49,792 nt of DNA from Deltaproteobacteria bacterium (GTDB lineage: Bacteria > Myxococcota_A > Polyangia > DRWM01 > JAAZOP01): NCBI GenBank assembly GCA_016930215.1, contig JAFGHH010000387.1, positions 1 to 49,792 on the forward strand. The letters run 5' to 3'. Positions 1 through 8,241 of this stretch are shown in pieces. Below the pieces are notes generated by a model. That model had not been told where the DNA came from. It worked only from the letters and a program-made list of their open reading frames with translations, and ran no database searches. Position 1 is the first letter of the stretch. Each line of letters opens with the position of its first letter. The translations under genes were made by a program, and so were the position numbers.

Positions 1-576
1 CAGATGGTGACCAAGGGGCACGACTTCCCCGGGGTGACGCTGGTCGGCATCCTGCGGGCGGACATGGGGCTGCAGGTGTTCGACTTCCGCGCCGCGGAGC
101 GCACGTTCCAGCTGCTGACGCAGGTCGCCGGTCGAGCAGGCCGGGGGGAGGAGCCGGGGCGGGTGCTGCTGCAGACCTTCCTGCCCGAGCACTACGCGAT
201 CGCGGCCGCGGCGGCCCAGGACTACGCGGCGTTCGTGCGGGCCGAGCTGCCGGCGCGACGCGAGCTGGGCTACCCGCCGTTCGGGGCGCTGGCCTTGCTG
301 CGGGGCGAGGGGCCGGAGGAGCCCCGGGTGGTCGAGGCGATGGAGCGGCTGGCGGAGGTGCTGCGACCGGCGGCGGACGCCTCGGGCGTGGAGCTTCTGG
401 GACCGGCGCCGGCCCCCCTGCCCCGCCTGCGCGGCGCCTATCGTCGGCACCTGCTGCTCAAGGGGCCGACGCGCCGCGCCGTCCGCGAGGTTGCCGAGCG
501 GGCGGCGGTGTGGGCGGAACGAGCGCCCCGCGGCGTGCGCGTGATCCTCGACATCGATCCCCTGCACCTCGTATAG
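1..576 (+). CDS. priA: Primosomal protein N' (PriA helicase), C-terminal part only
   Basis: PriA is the 3'-to-5' DNA helicase that reloads the replisome at stalled forks. The visible part starts in the second helicase domain. The segment TKGHDFPGVTLVGILRAD and then QVAGRAGRG near residues 41-49 are the SF2 motifs V and VI; they are followed by ARRELGYPPF, which begins the PriA C-terminal domain. The reading frame is open at base 1, so the N-terminal DNA-binding and zinc-binding parts lie upstream of the window. The stop at 574-576 is one base before the next start, which suggests the two are co-transcribed. The family call is firm because the order of these motifs is specific to PriA. Confidence 0.93.
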   Translation, partial: QMVTKGHDFPGVTLVGILRADMGLQVFDFRAAERTFQLLTQVAGRAGRGEEPGRVLLQTFLPEHYAIAAAAAQDYAAFVRAELPARRELGYPPFGALALLRGEGPEEPRVVEAMERLAEVLRPAADASGVELLGPAPAPLPRLRGAYRRHLLLKGPTRRAVREVAERAAVWAERAPRGVRVILDIDPLHLV

Positions 577-577
577 A

Positions 578-2947
578 ATGCCGGTCATGATGTCCACCGC
601 CCTCGCCTGGCTCGTCTGGCTCGCCGGGACCCTCCCGTCCGACTCCGGGATGAAGCAGGAATCGCCGGAGGTCGACGTGGTGCCCCTGGGGGACGACGGG
701 CGACCCCTCCCCCCCGGCCCGGAAATGACCCTCGAGGACGAGGGGTCGGTCGTGTCGACCGTGCGCGCGGTGCCGGAGCCGGCGCCGGCGGCGGAATCGC
801 TGTCGGTGCCCGGTCCGTTGGAGGTGCGGGTGGCGGTGCGGCGGGTGGTGGCGGAGCAGATCCGGATCGTGCCGATCGAGATCCGCGGGTCGGGAGCGCT
901 GCCGGGGCTGCACGGCGTGGCGACGATGGGCGAGCTGCGCGCGCCCGAGTTGGTGGAGCCGGGCGTCTATCGGGCGCAGCTGCGCCTGCCGACGCTGCAA
1001 GGCCCGGCCGTCATCCTGGTCGTGTTCCGCACCGACGACCGTGCGGGCTTTGCACGCGTCCACGTCTGGAAGAAGGCGAACCTCGAGATCGATACCGAAC
1101 CCGGGGCACGGGTGCGCGTGGAGGTCGCGGGCGAGACCTTCGGTCCGGTACGGGCGGCCGGGCGGCAGGCGACGGTCGAGGTCGAGATCCCGCCGGGCGC
1201 CGAGAACGCACGCGTGATCGCGACGGACGCCGCCGGGAACGAGACGACGCGCACCCTGAACCTGCCGGGACAACCGTTCCGACGGGCGCTCGTGCTCCCG
1301 CCCGCGGAGCGGATCCTCGCCGACGACGGACCCGTGCTGCCCGTGCTCGTCGCGGTCACCGACGGCGCGGGCGGCCTGCCACGGGACTGGTCGGTGGAGG
1401 CCGAGAGCGGCGCCGTGGGCAGCCCGGCGGAGATCCAGGCCGGTCTCCGCCTCTACCCGTGGCGTCCCTCCCGCGCGCTCGGCGAGAAGGCGCTCGCCGT
1501 GCGCGTGGGAGACGAGGCGCCGGAGCGTCACACGGTCGAGATGGTCGCCGGTCCGCCGATCGGGATCGAGATCCAGGCCATGCCGCTCCTGTTGCCCGCC
1601 GACGGCCTCTCGACGTCGACCGTCTACGCCGGGGTCTCGGACGGCCTCGGACACTACATCGATGTGGGTCCGATCGAGATGGAGCTCGCCGGGGGAACGG
1701 TGGTGCAGGAGCCGGCGCAGAGCGGTCCGCTGGTGATCGCGACGGTCGGGTCCGACCGGATGACGGCGGGCGCCGAGGCGCCGGCGGCGATCGTCGTGCG
1801 GGCGCGCGGGGGCGGCCACGAGGGAGTCGTGGCGATCCGGCAGTTCAACCCCGACGCGCGCGGCCTGCGCCTGATGCCGGCCGAGACGCGGCTGCCCGCC
1901 GATGGGCAGAGTCGCACGACGGTTCGCGTCGAGGTGCTCGACGGATTCGGTGAGCCGCTCCCCGACAACGGCCGGCTCCTGCTGTCGGCCCTGGGGGGCG
2001 AGGTTCCCGCGGAGGCCGAGCTGGAGAACGGGCAGGGCACGTTCGAGTTCCGGGCGGGAACGTCCGCCGGGATCGCGACGATTCGCGCGGAACGCGAGGG
2101 CGTCGTCGCCCAGCTCGCGATGACCCTGGACGCCGGACCACCCGCGCGACTGCGGGCGGAAGCCCGAACGGACGACCTCGCCGGGCGCGGGCACTACGTG
2201 ATCCGCGCTCGACTGGAGGACCGGTTCGGCAACGGCGTCTCCCCCGAAGGTCAACCGGCCTTCCGCGCCGGCGCCACGCGCGGCTCGGTGGCGTCGTTCG
2301 AGCCGGTGGACGCCGCCGGGAACGAGGACGTCGGTTGGATGGAGGCCGCCTTCGTGCTGGTCGGTGACGCGACGAAGGCCGTGGAGGTGCGGATCGAGGC
2401 GGGAGAATGGTTCGACACGGTGCGGGTCGAGCCGGAAGGCGCGGCGGCGTTGTATCTCGGCCTGGCCGCGGGTTACGTCCACAACCTCGGCGATGCGGGC
2501 CTCGTGCCGTTGCGGCTGGGCGTCGGCTGGATCGATGCGTTCGGCGCCCGCGGGTTCCAGTTCGGCGCGGAGCTCGGATACAACGCCCTGCGCCTGTCGC
2601 TCGAGCCGCGCACCACCGAGTCCTACGAGGTCCAGGGGGACGCCCTCACCGCCTACCTCGTGCTGGGTTACCGCTGGCCCGTCGCTTCCTGGCTGACGAT
2701 CCTGGGGGAACTGGGACTCGGGATGGAAGTGGGATGGTTCGAGGTGAATCCGCCCGGTGCGTCGCCGAACATCGACGCCGACGCCCTCGTCGCCTTCAGC
2801 GTCGGGGCCCGGCTCGTCTTCGGCTTCCCCGTGGGCCCCGGGCTGATCGCGCTGCAGCTGGCCTACGACGATGCCCGGTACGACGACCTGGTGCGGGGCA
2901 ACATCGGCGGCCTCGGCGGCCTCCTCGGATACCGGATCGAGCTCTGA
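578..2947 (+). CDS. Exported protein with Ig-like (invasin/Big-type) repeats and a C-terminal beta-barrel
   Basis: The product is 789 residues. A short hydrophobic N-terminus (about residues 5-18) looks like a signal peptide; ATG codons at 578, 587 and 590 are all possible, and 578 was kept because it sits one base after the priA stop. Residues about 80-600 are beta-rich, with repeated Ig-like units such as LPADGQSRTTVRVEVLDGFG, typical of bacterial Ig-like group 1/invasin folds. The last 170 residues alternate polar and hydrophobic positions with many Gly and aromatic residues (LYLGLAAGYVHNLGD, TAYLVLGYRWPVASW) and end in L, as in outer-membrane barrels. It is likely an outer-membrane or surface protein. 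The exact role is unknown. The barrel following the Ig region is the reverse of intimin/invasin order. Confidence 0.75.
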   Translation: MPVMMSTALAWLVWLAGTLPSDSGMKQESPEVDVVPLGDDGRPLPPGPEMTLEDEGSVVSTVRAVPEPAPAAESLSVPGPLEVRVAVRRVVAEQIRIVPIEIRGSGALPGLHGVATMGELRAPELVEPGVYRAQLRLPTLQGPAVILVVFRTDDRAGFARVHVWKKANLEIDTEPGARVRVEVAGETFGPVRAAGRQATVEVEIPPGAENARVIATDAAGNETTRTLNLPGQPFRRALVLPPAERILADDGPVLPVLVAVTDGAGGLPRDWSVEAESGAVGSPAEIQAGLRLYPWRPSRALGEKALAVRVGDEAPERHTVEMVAGPPIGIEIQAMPLLLPADGLSTSTVYAGVSDGLGHYIDVGPIEMELAGGTVVQEPAQSGPLVIATVGSDRMTAGAEAPAAIVVRARGGGHEGVVAIRQFNPDARGLRLMPAETRLPADGQSRTTVRVEVLDGFGEPLPDNGRLLLSALGGEVPAEAELENGQGTFEFRAGTSAGIATIRAEREGVVAQLAMTLDAGPPARLRAEARTDDLAGRGHYVIRARLEDRFGNGVSPEGQPAFRAGATRGSVASFEPVDAAGNEDVGWMEAAFVLVGDATKAVEVRIEAGEWFDTVRVEPEGAAALYLGLAAGYVHNLGDAGLVPLRLGVGWIDAFGARGFQFGAELGYNALRLSLEPRTTESYEVQGDALTAYLVLGYRWPVASWLTILGELGLGMEVGWFEVNPPGASPNIDADALVAFSVGARLVFGFPVGPGLIALQLAYDDARYDDLVRGNIGGLGGLLGYRIEL

Positions 2948-2977
2948 CCACCACGCGGACGGCGGGCGCGACGAGGC

Positions 2978-3643
2978 CTACAAGCTGTCGCCCTGGCACG
3001 CCACCAGCTCGGCGTCGAGCAGCAACCTGTGGCCGGGGCGGAGCTTCAACCCGGTCGCGACGAAGGAGTGGGAGGGCACGCCGCGCGTGTCGATGGCGTC
3101 GACCCGGACCTCGTACGATCCGGGAAGCAGGTCGTCGAGGATCGCCAGGCCGCGATCGCAACGGAAGGCCGCGGTGGCAATCTCCAGGTCCGACGTGTAC
3201 AGGCTGACCAGCACCTGCTCCACGCCGTAGGCGGAGCAGAGGCGACCGCCCTGGAAGAACCACGCCAGGTCAATCGACCCCGGCCGCGGAGCCAACCGCG
3301 CAAGATACGAAACCGGCTCGAGCCCTTCCTGGACCGTCAGGTCGGAAATCGTCGCCTCGTAGGCCTCCACGTCCTGCTCGTCGAAGCCGGAGAGGCGGAC
3401 ACGATACGAGCCGACCGGCAGGTCGCGGAAGCGTACGACGTGGGCGTCGCACGGCGCGTCCTGACGGGCGAGGAGCGTGCCGTCGCGGGTTTCCAGACGG
3501 GCCGTGACGTAGTCAAGGCCGGCCTGGGCGCAGCTGCCGGTCAGCCCGACGGCCCACTGGACTTCGGCGTCCCCGGTCCCTTCCGGGGCACAGCCCGGGA
3601 GGAAGACCGACAGTACGAGGAGGGGGGTGAAGCGCTCGAGCAT
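2978..3643 (-). CDS. Putative two-domain lipoprotein
   Basis: This is a 221-residue protein with a lipoprotein signal, MLERFTPLLVLSVFLPGCAP, with the lipobox Cys at residue 18. The start at 3643 is supported by a GGAGAG ribosome-binding site 7 bases upstream; a longer open frame to 3847 has no such support. The mature part seems to be an internal duplication. Residues about 28-120 and 121-215 each hold two Cys and a late strand of the type LPVGSYRVRLSGFD / LPGSYEVRVDAID, the pattern of small prealbumin-like or Cna-B-like beta-sandwiches. No catalytic motif is visible and the function is unknown. Its 3' end faces the preceding gene with a 30-base gap. Confidence 0.75.
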   Translation of the reverse strand: MLERFTPLLVLSVFLPGCAPEGTGDAEVQWAVGLTGSCAQAGLDYVTARLETRDGTLLARQDAPCDAHVVRFRDLPVGSYRVRLSGFDEQDVEAYEATISDLTVQEGLEPVSYLARLAPRPGSIDLAWFFQGGRLCSAYGVEQVLVSLYTSDLEIATAAFRCDRGLAILDDLLPGSYEVRVDAIDTRGVPSHSFVATGLKLRPGHRLLLDAELVACQGDSL

Positions 3644-3707
3644 GACCCATCTCTCCTTTCCCGCGGGCCGTACGGTGGATGACCGGTGGGCCCACTTCAT
3701 CGAGGAG

Positions 3708-3736
3708 ATCGTATCATGTACGACAAAGACACACAA
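3708..3736 (-). promoter_or_regulatory. Possible sigma-70 promoter for the 2978-3643 lipoprotein gene
   Basis: On the minus strand, TTGTGT (3731-3736) and TACGAT (3708-3713) are 17 bases apart, within an unusually AT-rich patch for this window. Predicted transcription would start near 3701 and leave a leader of about 58 bases. The -35 matches consensus at only 3 of 6 positions. Confidence 0.4.
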
Positions 3737-3958
3737 ATTCTCACACCGGGCAACCATGTAGCGCCGACTGGCAAACAAAACACAACAACATCCACAACAT
3801 GCGGCCACACCAGGGAACGTGTGGGACAAGGCAAGCGGGTGGTGCAAGGAAAGCCGGACGACTGTTTCACATGCAACAGGGGCGTTTCTTCGGCGGCCCT
3901 CGGGAGAAGATGTGGTGTGCGAGAGGGGGGCAGTGGAGGGAGCCCGGGCGGGGGTGTT
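3737..3958. other. Non-coding stretch upstream of the lipoprotein gene
   Basis: No credible gene is seen here. Bases about 3720-3800 are rich in A and C (ACAAA/ACAAC runs) and stand out from the GC-rich surroundings. The rest holds the two parS-like motifs. Open frames that cross the region are antisense shadows of the J-domain gene without ribosome-binding sites. Confidence 0.6.
3863..3878. promoter_or_regulatory. parS-like 16-mer, copy A
   Basis: TGTTTCACATGCAACA matches the canonical ParB-binding consensus TGTTTCACGTGAAACA at 14 of 16 positions. It lies in a non-coding stretch, and a near-identical copy starts exactly 92 bases downstream. ParB binding is inferred from the match; other palindrome-binding regulators could use it. 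Confidence 0.55.
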
Positions 3959-3970
3959 TCACGTGCAACG
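3955..3970. promoter_or_regulatory. parS-like 16-mer, copy B
   Basis: TGTTTCACGTGCAACG matches TGTTTCACGTGAAACA at 14 of 16 positions, including an intact TTTCACGTG core. It overlaps the stop codon of the J-domain gene (3959-3961) and shares 14 of 16 bases with copy A. Confidence 0.55.
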
Positions 3971-4870
3971 AGTGCGAGGACGCTGCGGGGAACGGTCCTG
4001 GAGCCATCCGGCGCGCGGGTCATGCGGGTAGGCCGCGACCAAGGCGGCGGCGAGGCGGAGGTGTTCCCCGGAGACGTTCTGGGGAACGCGGACCGTGGGG
4101 TAGAGGAAGAGGTGTCCGGGGGGGCGGTGAGAGCCAGGGGGAGCGGGCAATCCGAAGCCGCGAACCCGCAGCACGTGCGAACCGTCGCTGCCGGCGGGGA
4201 CGGAGACGGAGACGAGGCCGAGCGGCGCGGGAACCTGGAGGCGCACCCCCGCCAGCGCCTCGGGAATCGTCAGCGGCAGCTCCACGTGCAGGTCGTCGCC
4301 TTCGATCCGAACGTGCGGGGGGAGGCGGACGCGGAGACGAATCCGCAGGTCGCCGCGTGCGCCTCCGGGCGATTCCGTGCCCGCGCCGACGACCCGTACG
4401 AGATCGCCGTCGCGGGTCCCGGGCGGAAGGCGGAGGACCACCCGACGGACGACCCGCCGCACACCGTGCCCGCCGCAGCTCGGACAGACGCCCCGCCGTG
4501 TCCGGGGAGTCGTCCGACAGGCACACGGTGCGTCGAAATGCAACCGTGCCGCCAGCTCGCCGCCACGCACCGCCTCGCCCAGCCCCACCGTGAACTCGGC
4601 CGCGACGTCGGCCGCCGCGCGGCGGTCCCCGGCCGGTACCCGATCCGGCCGGCCGTTCGACGTGTCGCCCTCCCCTCCCCTCCCGCCGGCGGCCCCGCGC
4701 GTCAACGTCCGCAAGGCGTCGACCAGCTGCTTGAACTCCTCCTCGGCGAGTCGATCGTTCGGCCGCCGGTCGGGATGCAGCTCGCGAGCACGCCGCCGGA
4801 ACGCCCGACGGATCTCGTCCGCTCCGGCTCCACGCCGCACCCCCAGCACCACCCACGGATCCCCTTGCAT
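3959..4870 (-). CDS. J-domain (DnaJ-like) co-chaperone with a reduced zinc centre
   Basis: The product is 303 residues. Residues 1-60 form a J domain with the essential HPD motif (RARELHPDRRPND), which would stimulate a DnaK-type Hsp70. Residues about 150-300 hold the two C-terminal substrate-binding beta domains (LRLPPGTRDGDLVRVVGAG, then IRLRVRLPPHVRIEGDDLHV, then PLTIPEALAGVRLQVPAPLG). Between them, instead of four CxxCxGxG repeats, there are only CAC and CPSCGGHG, enough for a single zinc site. There is no Gly/Phe linker. The length is below the roughly 375 residues of DnaJ. The start at 4870 follows GGGAGG. No dnaK or grpE is nearby, so this is probably an accessory DnaJ/CbpA-type protein rather than the main DnaJ. 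Confidence 0.82.
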   Translation of the reverse strand: MQGDPWVVLGVRRGAGADEIRRAFRRRARELHPDRRPNDRLAEEEFKQLVDALRTLTRGAAGGRGGEGDTSNGRPDRVPAGDRRAAADVAAEFTVGLGEAVRGGELAARLHFDAPCACRTTPRTRRGVCPSCGGHGVRRVVRRVVLRLPPGTRDGDLVRVVGAGTESPGGARGDLRIRLRVRLPPHVRIEGDDLHVELPLTIPEALAGVRLQVPAPLGLVSVSVPAGSDGSHVLRVRGFGLPAPPGSHRPPGHLFLYPTVRVPQNVSGEHLRLAAALVAAYPHDPRAGWLQDRSPQRPRTRCT

Positions 4871-5053
4871 GCGACCTCCCGCGTCACCACGCCCGGAACG
4901 ATCGGTCACGAGCGGTTTGACTCGTCCGGCGTCGCGTAGTACCCCACGCGTTGCGGCGCCGCGGCGAGCGATCGGCAGGATCGCCGGTCCCCGGAGCGGA
5001 AGCAAGAGCACCCTCCCCGCCCGGTCCCAGCGCGCCGCCCGTGGGAGCATCCG
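4871..5053. promoter_or_regulatory. Divergent intergenic region between the J-domain gene and cdsA
   Basis: 183 bases separate two divergent starts, so at least two promoters should lie here. On the plus strand TTGACT (4917-4922) is a good -35, but the best -10 at 17-base spacing (TACCCC, from 4940) is poor. No terminator or operator is evident. Confidence 0.3.
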
Positions 5054-5908
5054 ATGGCGGAACGGTCCGGCCTGGCTTGGCGCTTCGTCTCCGCGGGGGT
5101 CATCGTCCCGGTCCTCTTGGCCTGCGTCTTCTGGCTCCCTCCCTGGTCCCTCCTCGCCTTCTGCGGGCTGGCCTGCCTCGCCGCCGGCTGGGAAGCGCTC
5201 GGGGTCGTCGCCCCCTCCCCGGCCGTGATCGACCCCGTCGAGCGTTGGTTCGGCACCGTGCTGGCGGCGGGGATCGGCGTCGGGTCCGTCCTGGCCCTGC
5301 TCTATCGGCCCTTCGTCCTGGTCGCGGCCTTCCCCGCAGTGTTCCTGGCGACGCTGATCCTGCTCGTGTTGCGCCCGCGCGCGATCGAGACATTCTCCCA
5401 CCGCGCCGCGGCCCTGACCTTCGCCCCGCTGTACGTCGGCCTCGGCCTCGCCGTCTACCCGAGCCTGCGCTATCTGTTCGTCCACGGCGACCGCTGGGTC
5501 CTGCTGATCATGACGCTCACGTTCTTCGGCGACACCGCCGCCTACTTCGCCGGCCGGTTCCTGGGCCGTCACAAACTGCACCCGCGTCTCAGCCCGAAAA
5601 AGACCTGGGAAGGGTCGTTCGGCGGCATTCTCGGCAGCACACTCGCCCTGCTGCTCGCACGACTGTGGTATCTTCCCGACGTGCAATGGCTCGACGTGAT
5701 CGTCCTGGCGGTGGCCGCGGGCGGCATCGGCCAGATGGGGGACCTGTTCGAGTCGGCTCTCAAACGCAGCGTCGGCGTCAAGGACTCCGGCACGCTGCTC
5801 CCCGGGCACGGCGGACTGCTCGACCGGGTCGACGCGCTGCTGCCGGCGGGGCTGGTCGTCTTCGGCTGGGGCCTGGCCCGCGGCTCGCTCGTGCTGCTCG
5901 GAGGTTGA
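5054..5908 (+). CDS. cdsA: Phosphatidate cytidylyltransferase (CDP-diglyceride synthase)
   Basis: This integral inner-membrane enzyme makes CDP-diacylglycerol from phosphatidic acid and CTP, the precursor of all bacterial phospholipids. The 284-residue product has about seven to eight hydrophobic segments. Near its C-terminus is the full family signature: SALKRSVGVKDSG followed by LLPGHGGLLDRVD (about residues 235-262), with the Asp residues that bind metal. The length matches E. coli CdsA (285). It opens a run of genes in the same direction. It is often found near uppS, dxr and rseP; rseP is in this window but 33 kb away. Confidence 0.95.
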   Translation: MAERSGLAWRFVSAGVIVPVLLACVFWLPPWSLLAFCGLACLAAGWEALGVVAPSPAVIDPVERWFGTVLAAGIGVGSVLALLYRPFVLVAAFPAVFLATLILLVLRPRAIETFSHRAAALTFAPLYVGLGLAVYPSLRYLFVHGDRWVLLIMTLTFFGDTAAYFAGRFLGRHKLHPRLSPKKTWEGSFGGILGSTLALLLARLWYLPDVQWLDVIVLAVAAGGIGQMGDLFESALKRSVGVKDSGTLLPGHGGLLDRVDALLPAGLVVFGWGLARGSLVLLGG

Positions 5909-5910
5909 CC

Positions 5911-7578
5911 GTGCGCTCCCGTCGTCCCGTCCCGCCGTTCCCCTTGCTGCTGGCGGTGTCGGTCCTCTTCGGGCCGGTCACCGTTGCGGCCCAGCCGACG
6001 TCCGCCTCCGACCCGGGCGCGCCGGCGGGGGAGGGCGATGCAAGCCCGGCGGAGGAGGACGGCGGACCGGAGCTCGCCGTGGATGCCGCCGACGGAGCGT
6101 TCGGGGAGGCCGGACCGCCCGAGCCGCCGCCGGGAGAGGAGGAGCCGTTCGAGGGAACGGTCGTCGAGACCGGGCCTCCGCCCGCCGACGCTCCGGGCGA
6201 CGACGAAGCGGGGGAGGGCGAGCCGTCCGAGGCGCACGTCGTGCGATATTACCTCGAGCGGTTCGAGGTGTCGGGCAACGACCGGACGCGTGCGGAAACC
6301 GTGCTCCGGCTGATGCGGTTCGAGCCCGGCGAGACCTTTCGGGCCGACGACCCCCGCATCGAGGACAGCAAGGTGGCGCTGCTGGCGTCCGGCTTCTTCG
6401 AGGAGGTGCGCTTCTCGCTGCAGCGCGGGTCGCAGCGCGGTTGGGTCGTGTTCGTGGTCCACGTCCGCGAGCGCTGGACGCTGCTGATCGACAACCTCGC
6501 GTTCGGCTACACGACGATCACGCCGTTCGGCGGGTTGGGCGTCTCGGAGCTGAACCTGTTCGGTACCGGCAGTCAGCTCTCCGCGCAGTTCGTGGTCGGT
6601 GACGAGCAGCAGGCCTACCGCCTGCGTTTCCTCGACCCCGCCTTCCTCGGCTCGGACTGGTCGCTGTCCGCCGAGGTCCGGGTCAGCGATGCCCAGGACT
6701 ACCTCGGCTTCACGGGCGTCCGCTCCGTCCGTGCGGACGGCACCGTCGAATCGGACCACGCGACGATCGACTACTGGCGCGTCGGCGGTCGATTCGGCAC
6801 CGGCGTGCGCATCTCCGAGCGGATGCGTGCGGACCTGGGCTACCGTTTCGAGTGGATCGACGCCGACCTGCCGGTGGCGGCGTCGTATCAACGGGGCGCG
6901 GCGGGGGCGACGATGAACGCCCCGATCCCGCTCGACCTCCTCCCCGGCCAGTCGCTCGTCTCGGGCGTCGCCGTCACCTTCTCCTACGACACGCGCGACG
7001 ACCCGTTCCTCCCCACCGAGGGGATGCGGCTGCTGGCCGGCATCGAGCTCGCGCATAACGTCCTCGGCTCGGACTACTCGTTCGCCAAGTTCACCGTCGA
7101 CTGGGCGATGCACTTCGAGCTGCCGTGGCGGCACACGCTGACGGTGTCGATCTTCGCCGGCGCGATCGCCGGCAGCGCGCCGCTGTTCGACCAGTTCTAC
7201 GTCGGCGACCTGTCCGACCTGATCCCTGGCCGGGTCCTCGACCTCAACTTCCACGACTACCCGTCGCTCAACCTGCTCGGCACCAGCATCATCGAGATGC
7301 AGTACGAGGACCTGGCGGCGAAGGTCGGCGTCGAGTACGCGTGGCCGCTGTACCGGAGCCGCTCCGGCTTCCTCTACGGCCTGGACATGTTCCTCGGGCT
7401 CGGTCTCTTCACGCTGGCATCGGCCACCGACGTTGCGCTGCAGGTCCCGGGCTACGCGGGAGGGTCGGTGTTCCCGGTCGACCTGACCGGAGACATCGGC
7501 TTCCGCTTCGACACGATGATTGGTCTGTTTCGGTTGTCCTTCTCGAACGTTATGGGGCTGATCCCCCAGGTGGACTGA
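5911..7578 (+). CDS. Omp85-superfamily outer-membrane protein with one POTRA domain
   Basis: The start is GTG at 5911, two bases after the cdsA stop; the encoded N-terminus RSRRPVPPFPLLLAVSVLF then VAAQ is a typical signal peptide. The open frame continues upstream, but only as a shadow of cdsA. An acidic, Pro-rich linker (about residues 30-110) precedes a single POTRA-like domain (about 113-190: ERFEVSGNDRTRAETVLRLM, then FFEEVRFSLQRGSQRG). The rest is a 16-strand-type barrel, including the YDTRDDPFLPTEGMRLLAG segment typical of the bacterial surface antigen fold. Total length is 555 residues. It resembles TamA/FhaC-like or accessory BamA-like proteins rather than BamA, which has five POTRA domains. 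Substrate unknown. Confidence 0.85.
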   Translation: MRSRRPVPPFPLLLAVSVLFGPVTVAAQPTSASDPGAPAGEGDASPAEEDGGPELAVDAADGAFGEAGPPEPPPGEEEPFEGTVVETGPPPADAPGDDEAGEGEPSEAHVVRYYLERFEVSGNDRTRAETVLRLMRFEPGETFRADDPRIEDSKVALLASGFFEEVRFSLQRGSQRGWVVFVVHVRERWTLLIDNLAFGYTTITPFGGLGVSELNLFGTGSQLSAQFVVGDEQQAYRLRFLDPAFLGSDWSLSAEVRVSDAQDYLGFTGVRSVRADGTVESDHATIDYWRVGGRFGTGVRISERMRADLGYRFEWIDADLPVAASYQRGAAGATMNAPIPLDLLPGQSLVSGVAVTFSYDTRDDPFLPTEGMRLLAGIELAHNVLGSDYSFAKFTVDWAMHFELPWRHTLTVSIFAGAIAGSAPLFDQFYVGDLSDLIPGRVLDLNFHDYPSLNLLGTSIIEMQYEDLAAKVGVEYAWPLYRSRSGFLYGLDMFLGLGLFTLASATDVALQVPGYAGGSVFPVDLTGDIGFRFDTMIGLFRLSFSNVMGLIPQVD

Positions 7579-7583
7579 CGGTC

Positions 7584-8231
7584 TTGGCAGCACGCGCGCC
7601 GCGTCTTCGCCGCCGACGGCGTCCCTTCGGGCCGCTGCTCGTGGTGGGTCTCCTGTGGCTGGTCGGCGCGCTGGCCTGGGGCGAGTCGGTTCGTACGGTT
7701 CGCACGACGCGGGACGGGAACTGGTTGACGGTCGCCTACTCGGTTTCGGACCTGCTGGACGAGGCGGCGCAGGAGGAGTTGGAGAGCGGGCTGCCGACGC
7801 GCATCGCGCTGCGAGTGATGCTGCGGTCCGAGGGGTCGTCGGACGCGGTCCGGGCATCGATTCGTACCTGCGAGGTGACCTACGACCTGTGGGACGAGGT
7901 GTTCCACATCCACCTCGAGGACGAGCGTCAGTCGAAGTGGTACGACGCGACGAGCCGCAACGACGCGATCCGGCTGTGCACGGCGGTGCGCGACACACGG
8001 CTCGACGTGCGCGGGCTCGAGGCGGGCCGCTACGTGATTGCGGTGGTGGCCGAGCTGAACCCGGTCTCGACGCAGATGCTGGAGGGGCTGCGCGCGTGGC
8101 TGCGGGTGCCGACCGGTGCAGGTGGGGAGGGGCAGAGCTTCTTCGGTTCGTTCGTGGCGATCTTCATCAACCGACGGCTGGGCGAGGCGGATCGCACGAT
8201 TCGCTTCCGCTCCGCGCCGTTCGAGCTGTGA
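7584..8231 (+). CDS. DUF4390-like membrane-anchored protein
   Basis: A 215-residue protein if it starts at TTG 7584, five bases after the previous stop; GTG 7641 or 7644 are alternatives. An Arg-rich start is followed by one hydrophobic segment (PFGPLLVVGLLWLVGALAW) that acts as signal or anchor. The rest is a beta-rich extracytoplasmic domain ending SFVAIFINRRLGEADRTIRF, RSAPFEL. DUF4390 proteins have this layout and commonly sit immediately before an NtrY-type kinase gene, as here. The function of the family is unknown; a sensory or envelope partner of the kinase is inference from position. Confidence 0.7.
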   Translation: MAARAPRLRRRRRPFGPLLVVGLLWLVGALAWGESVRTVRTTRDGNWLTVAYSVSDLLDEAAQEELESGLPTRIALRVMLRSEGSSDAVRASIRTCEVTYDLWDEVFHIHLEDERQSKWYDATSRNDAIRLCTAVRDTRLDVRGLEAGRYVIAVVAELNPVSTQMLEGLRAWLRVPTGAGGEGQSFFGSFVAIFINRRLGEADRTIRFRSAPFEL

Positions 8232-8241
8232 GGGAGACGCG

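Noticed and set aside
3679-4939. Plus-strand open frames opposite the J-domain gene and across the parS-like sites
   Set aside because: Antisense to a gene with intact HPD and beta-domain motifs; no supporting start signals.
4951-5910. Upstream extension of the one-POTRA Omp85 frame through cdsA
   Set aside because: The extension is Arg/Pro-rich and out of frame with cdsA, and a proper signal peptide begins at GTG 5911.
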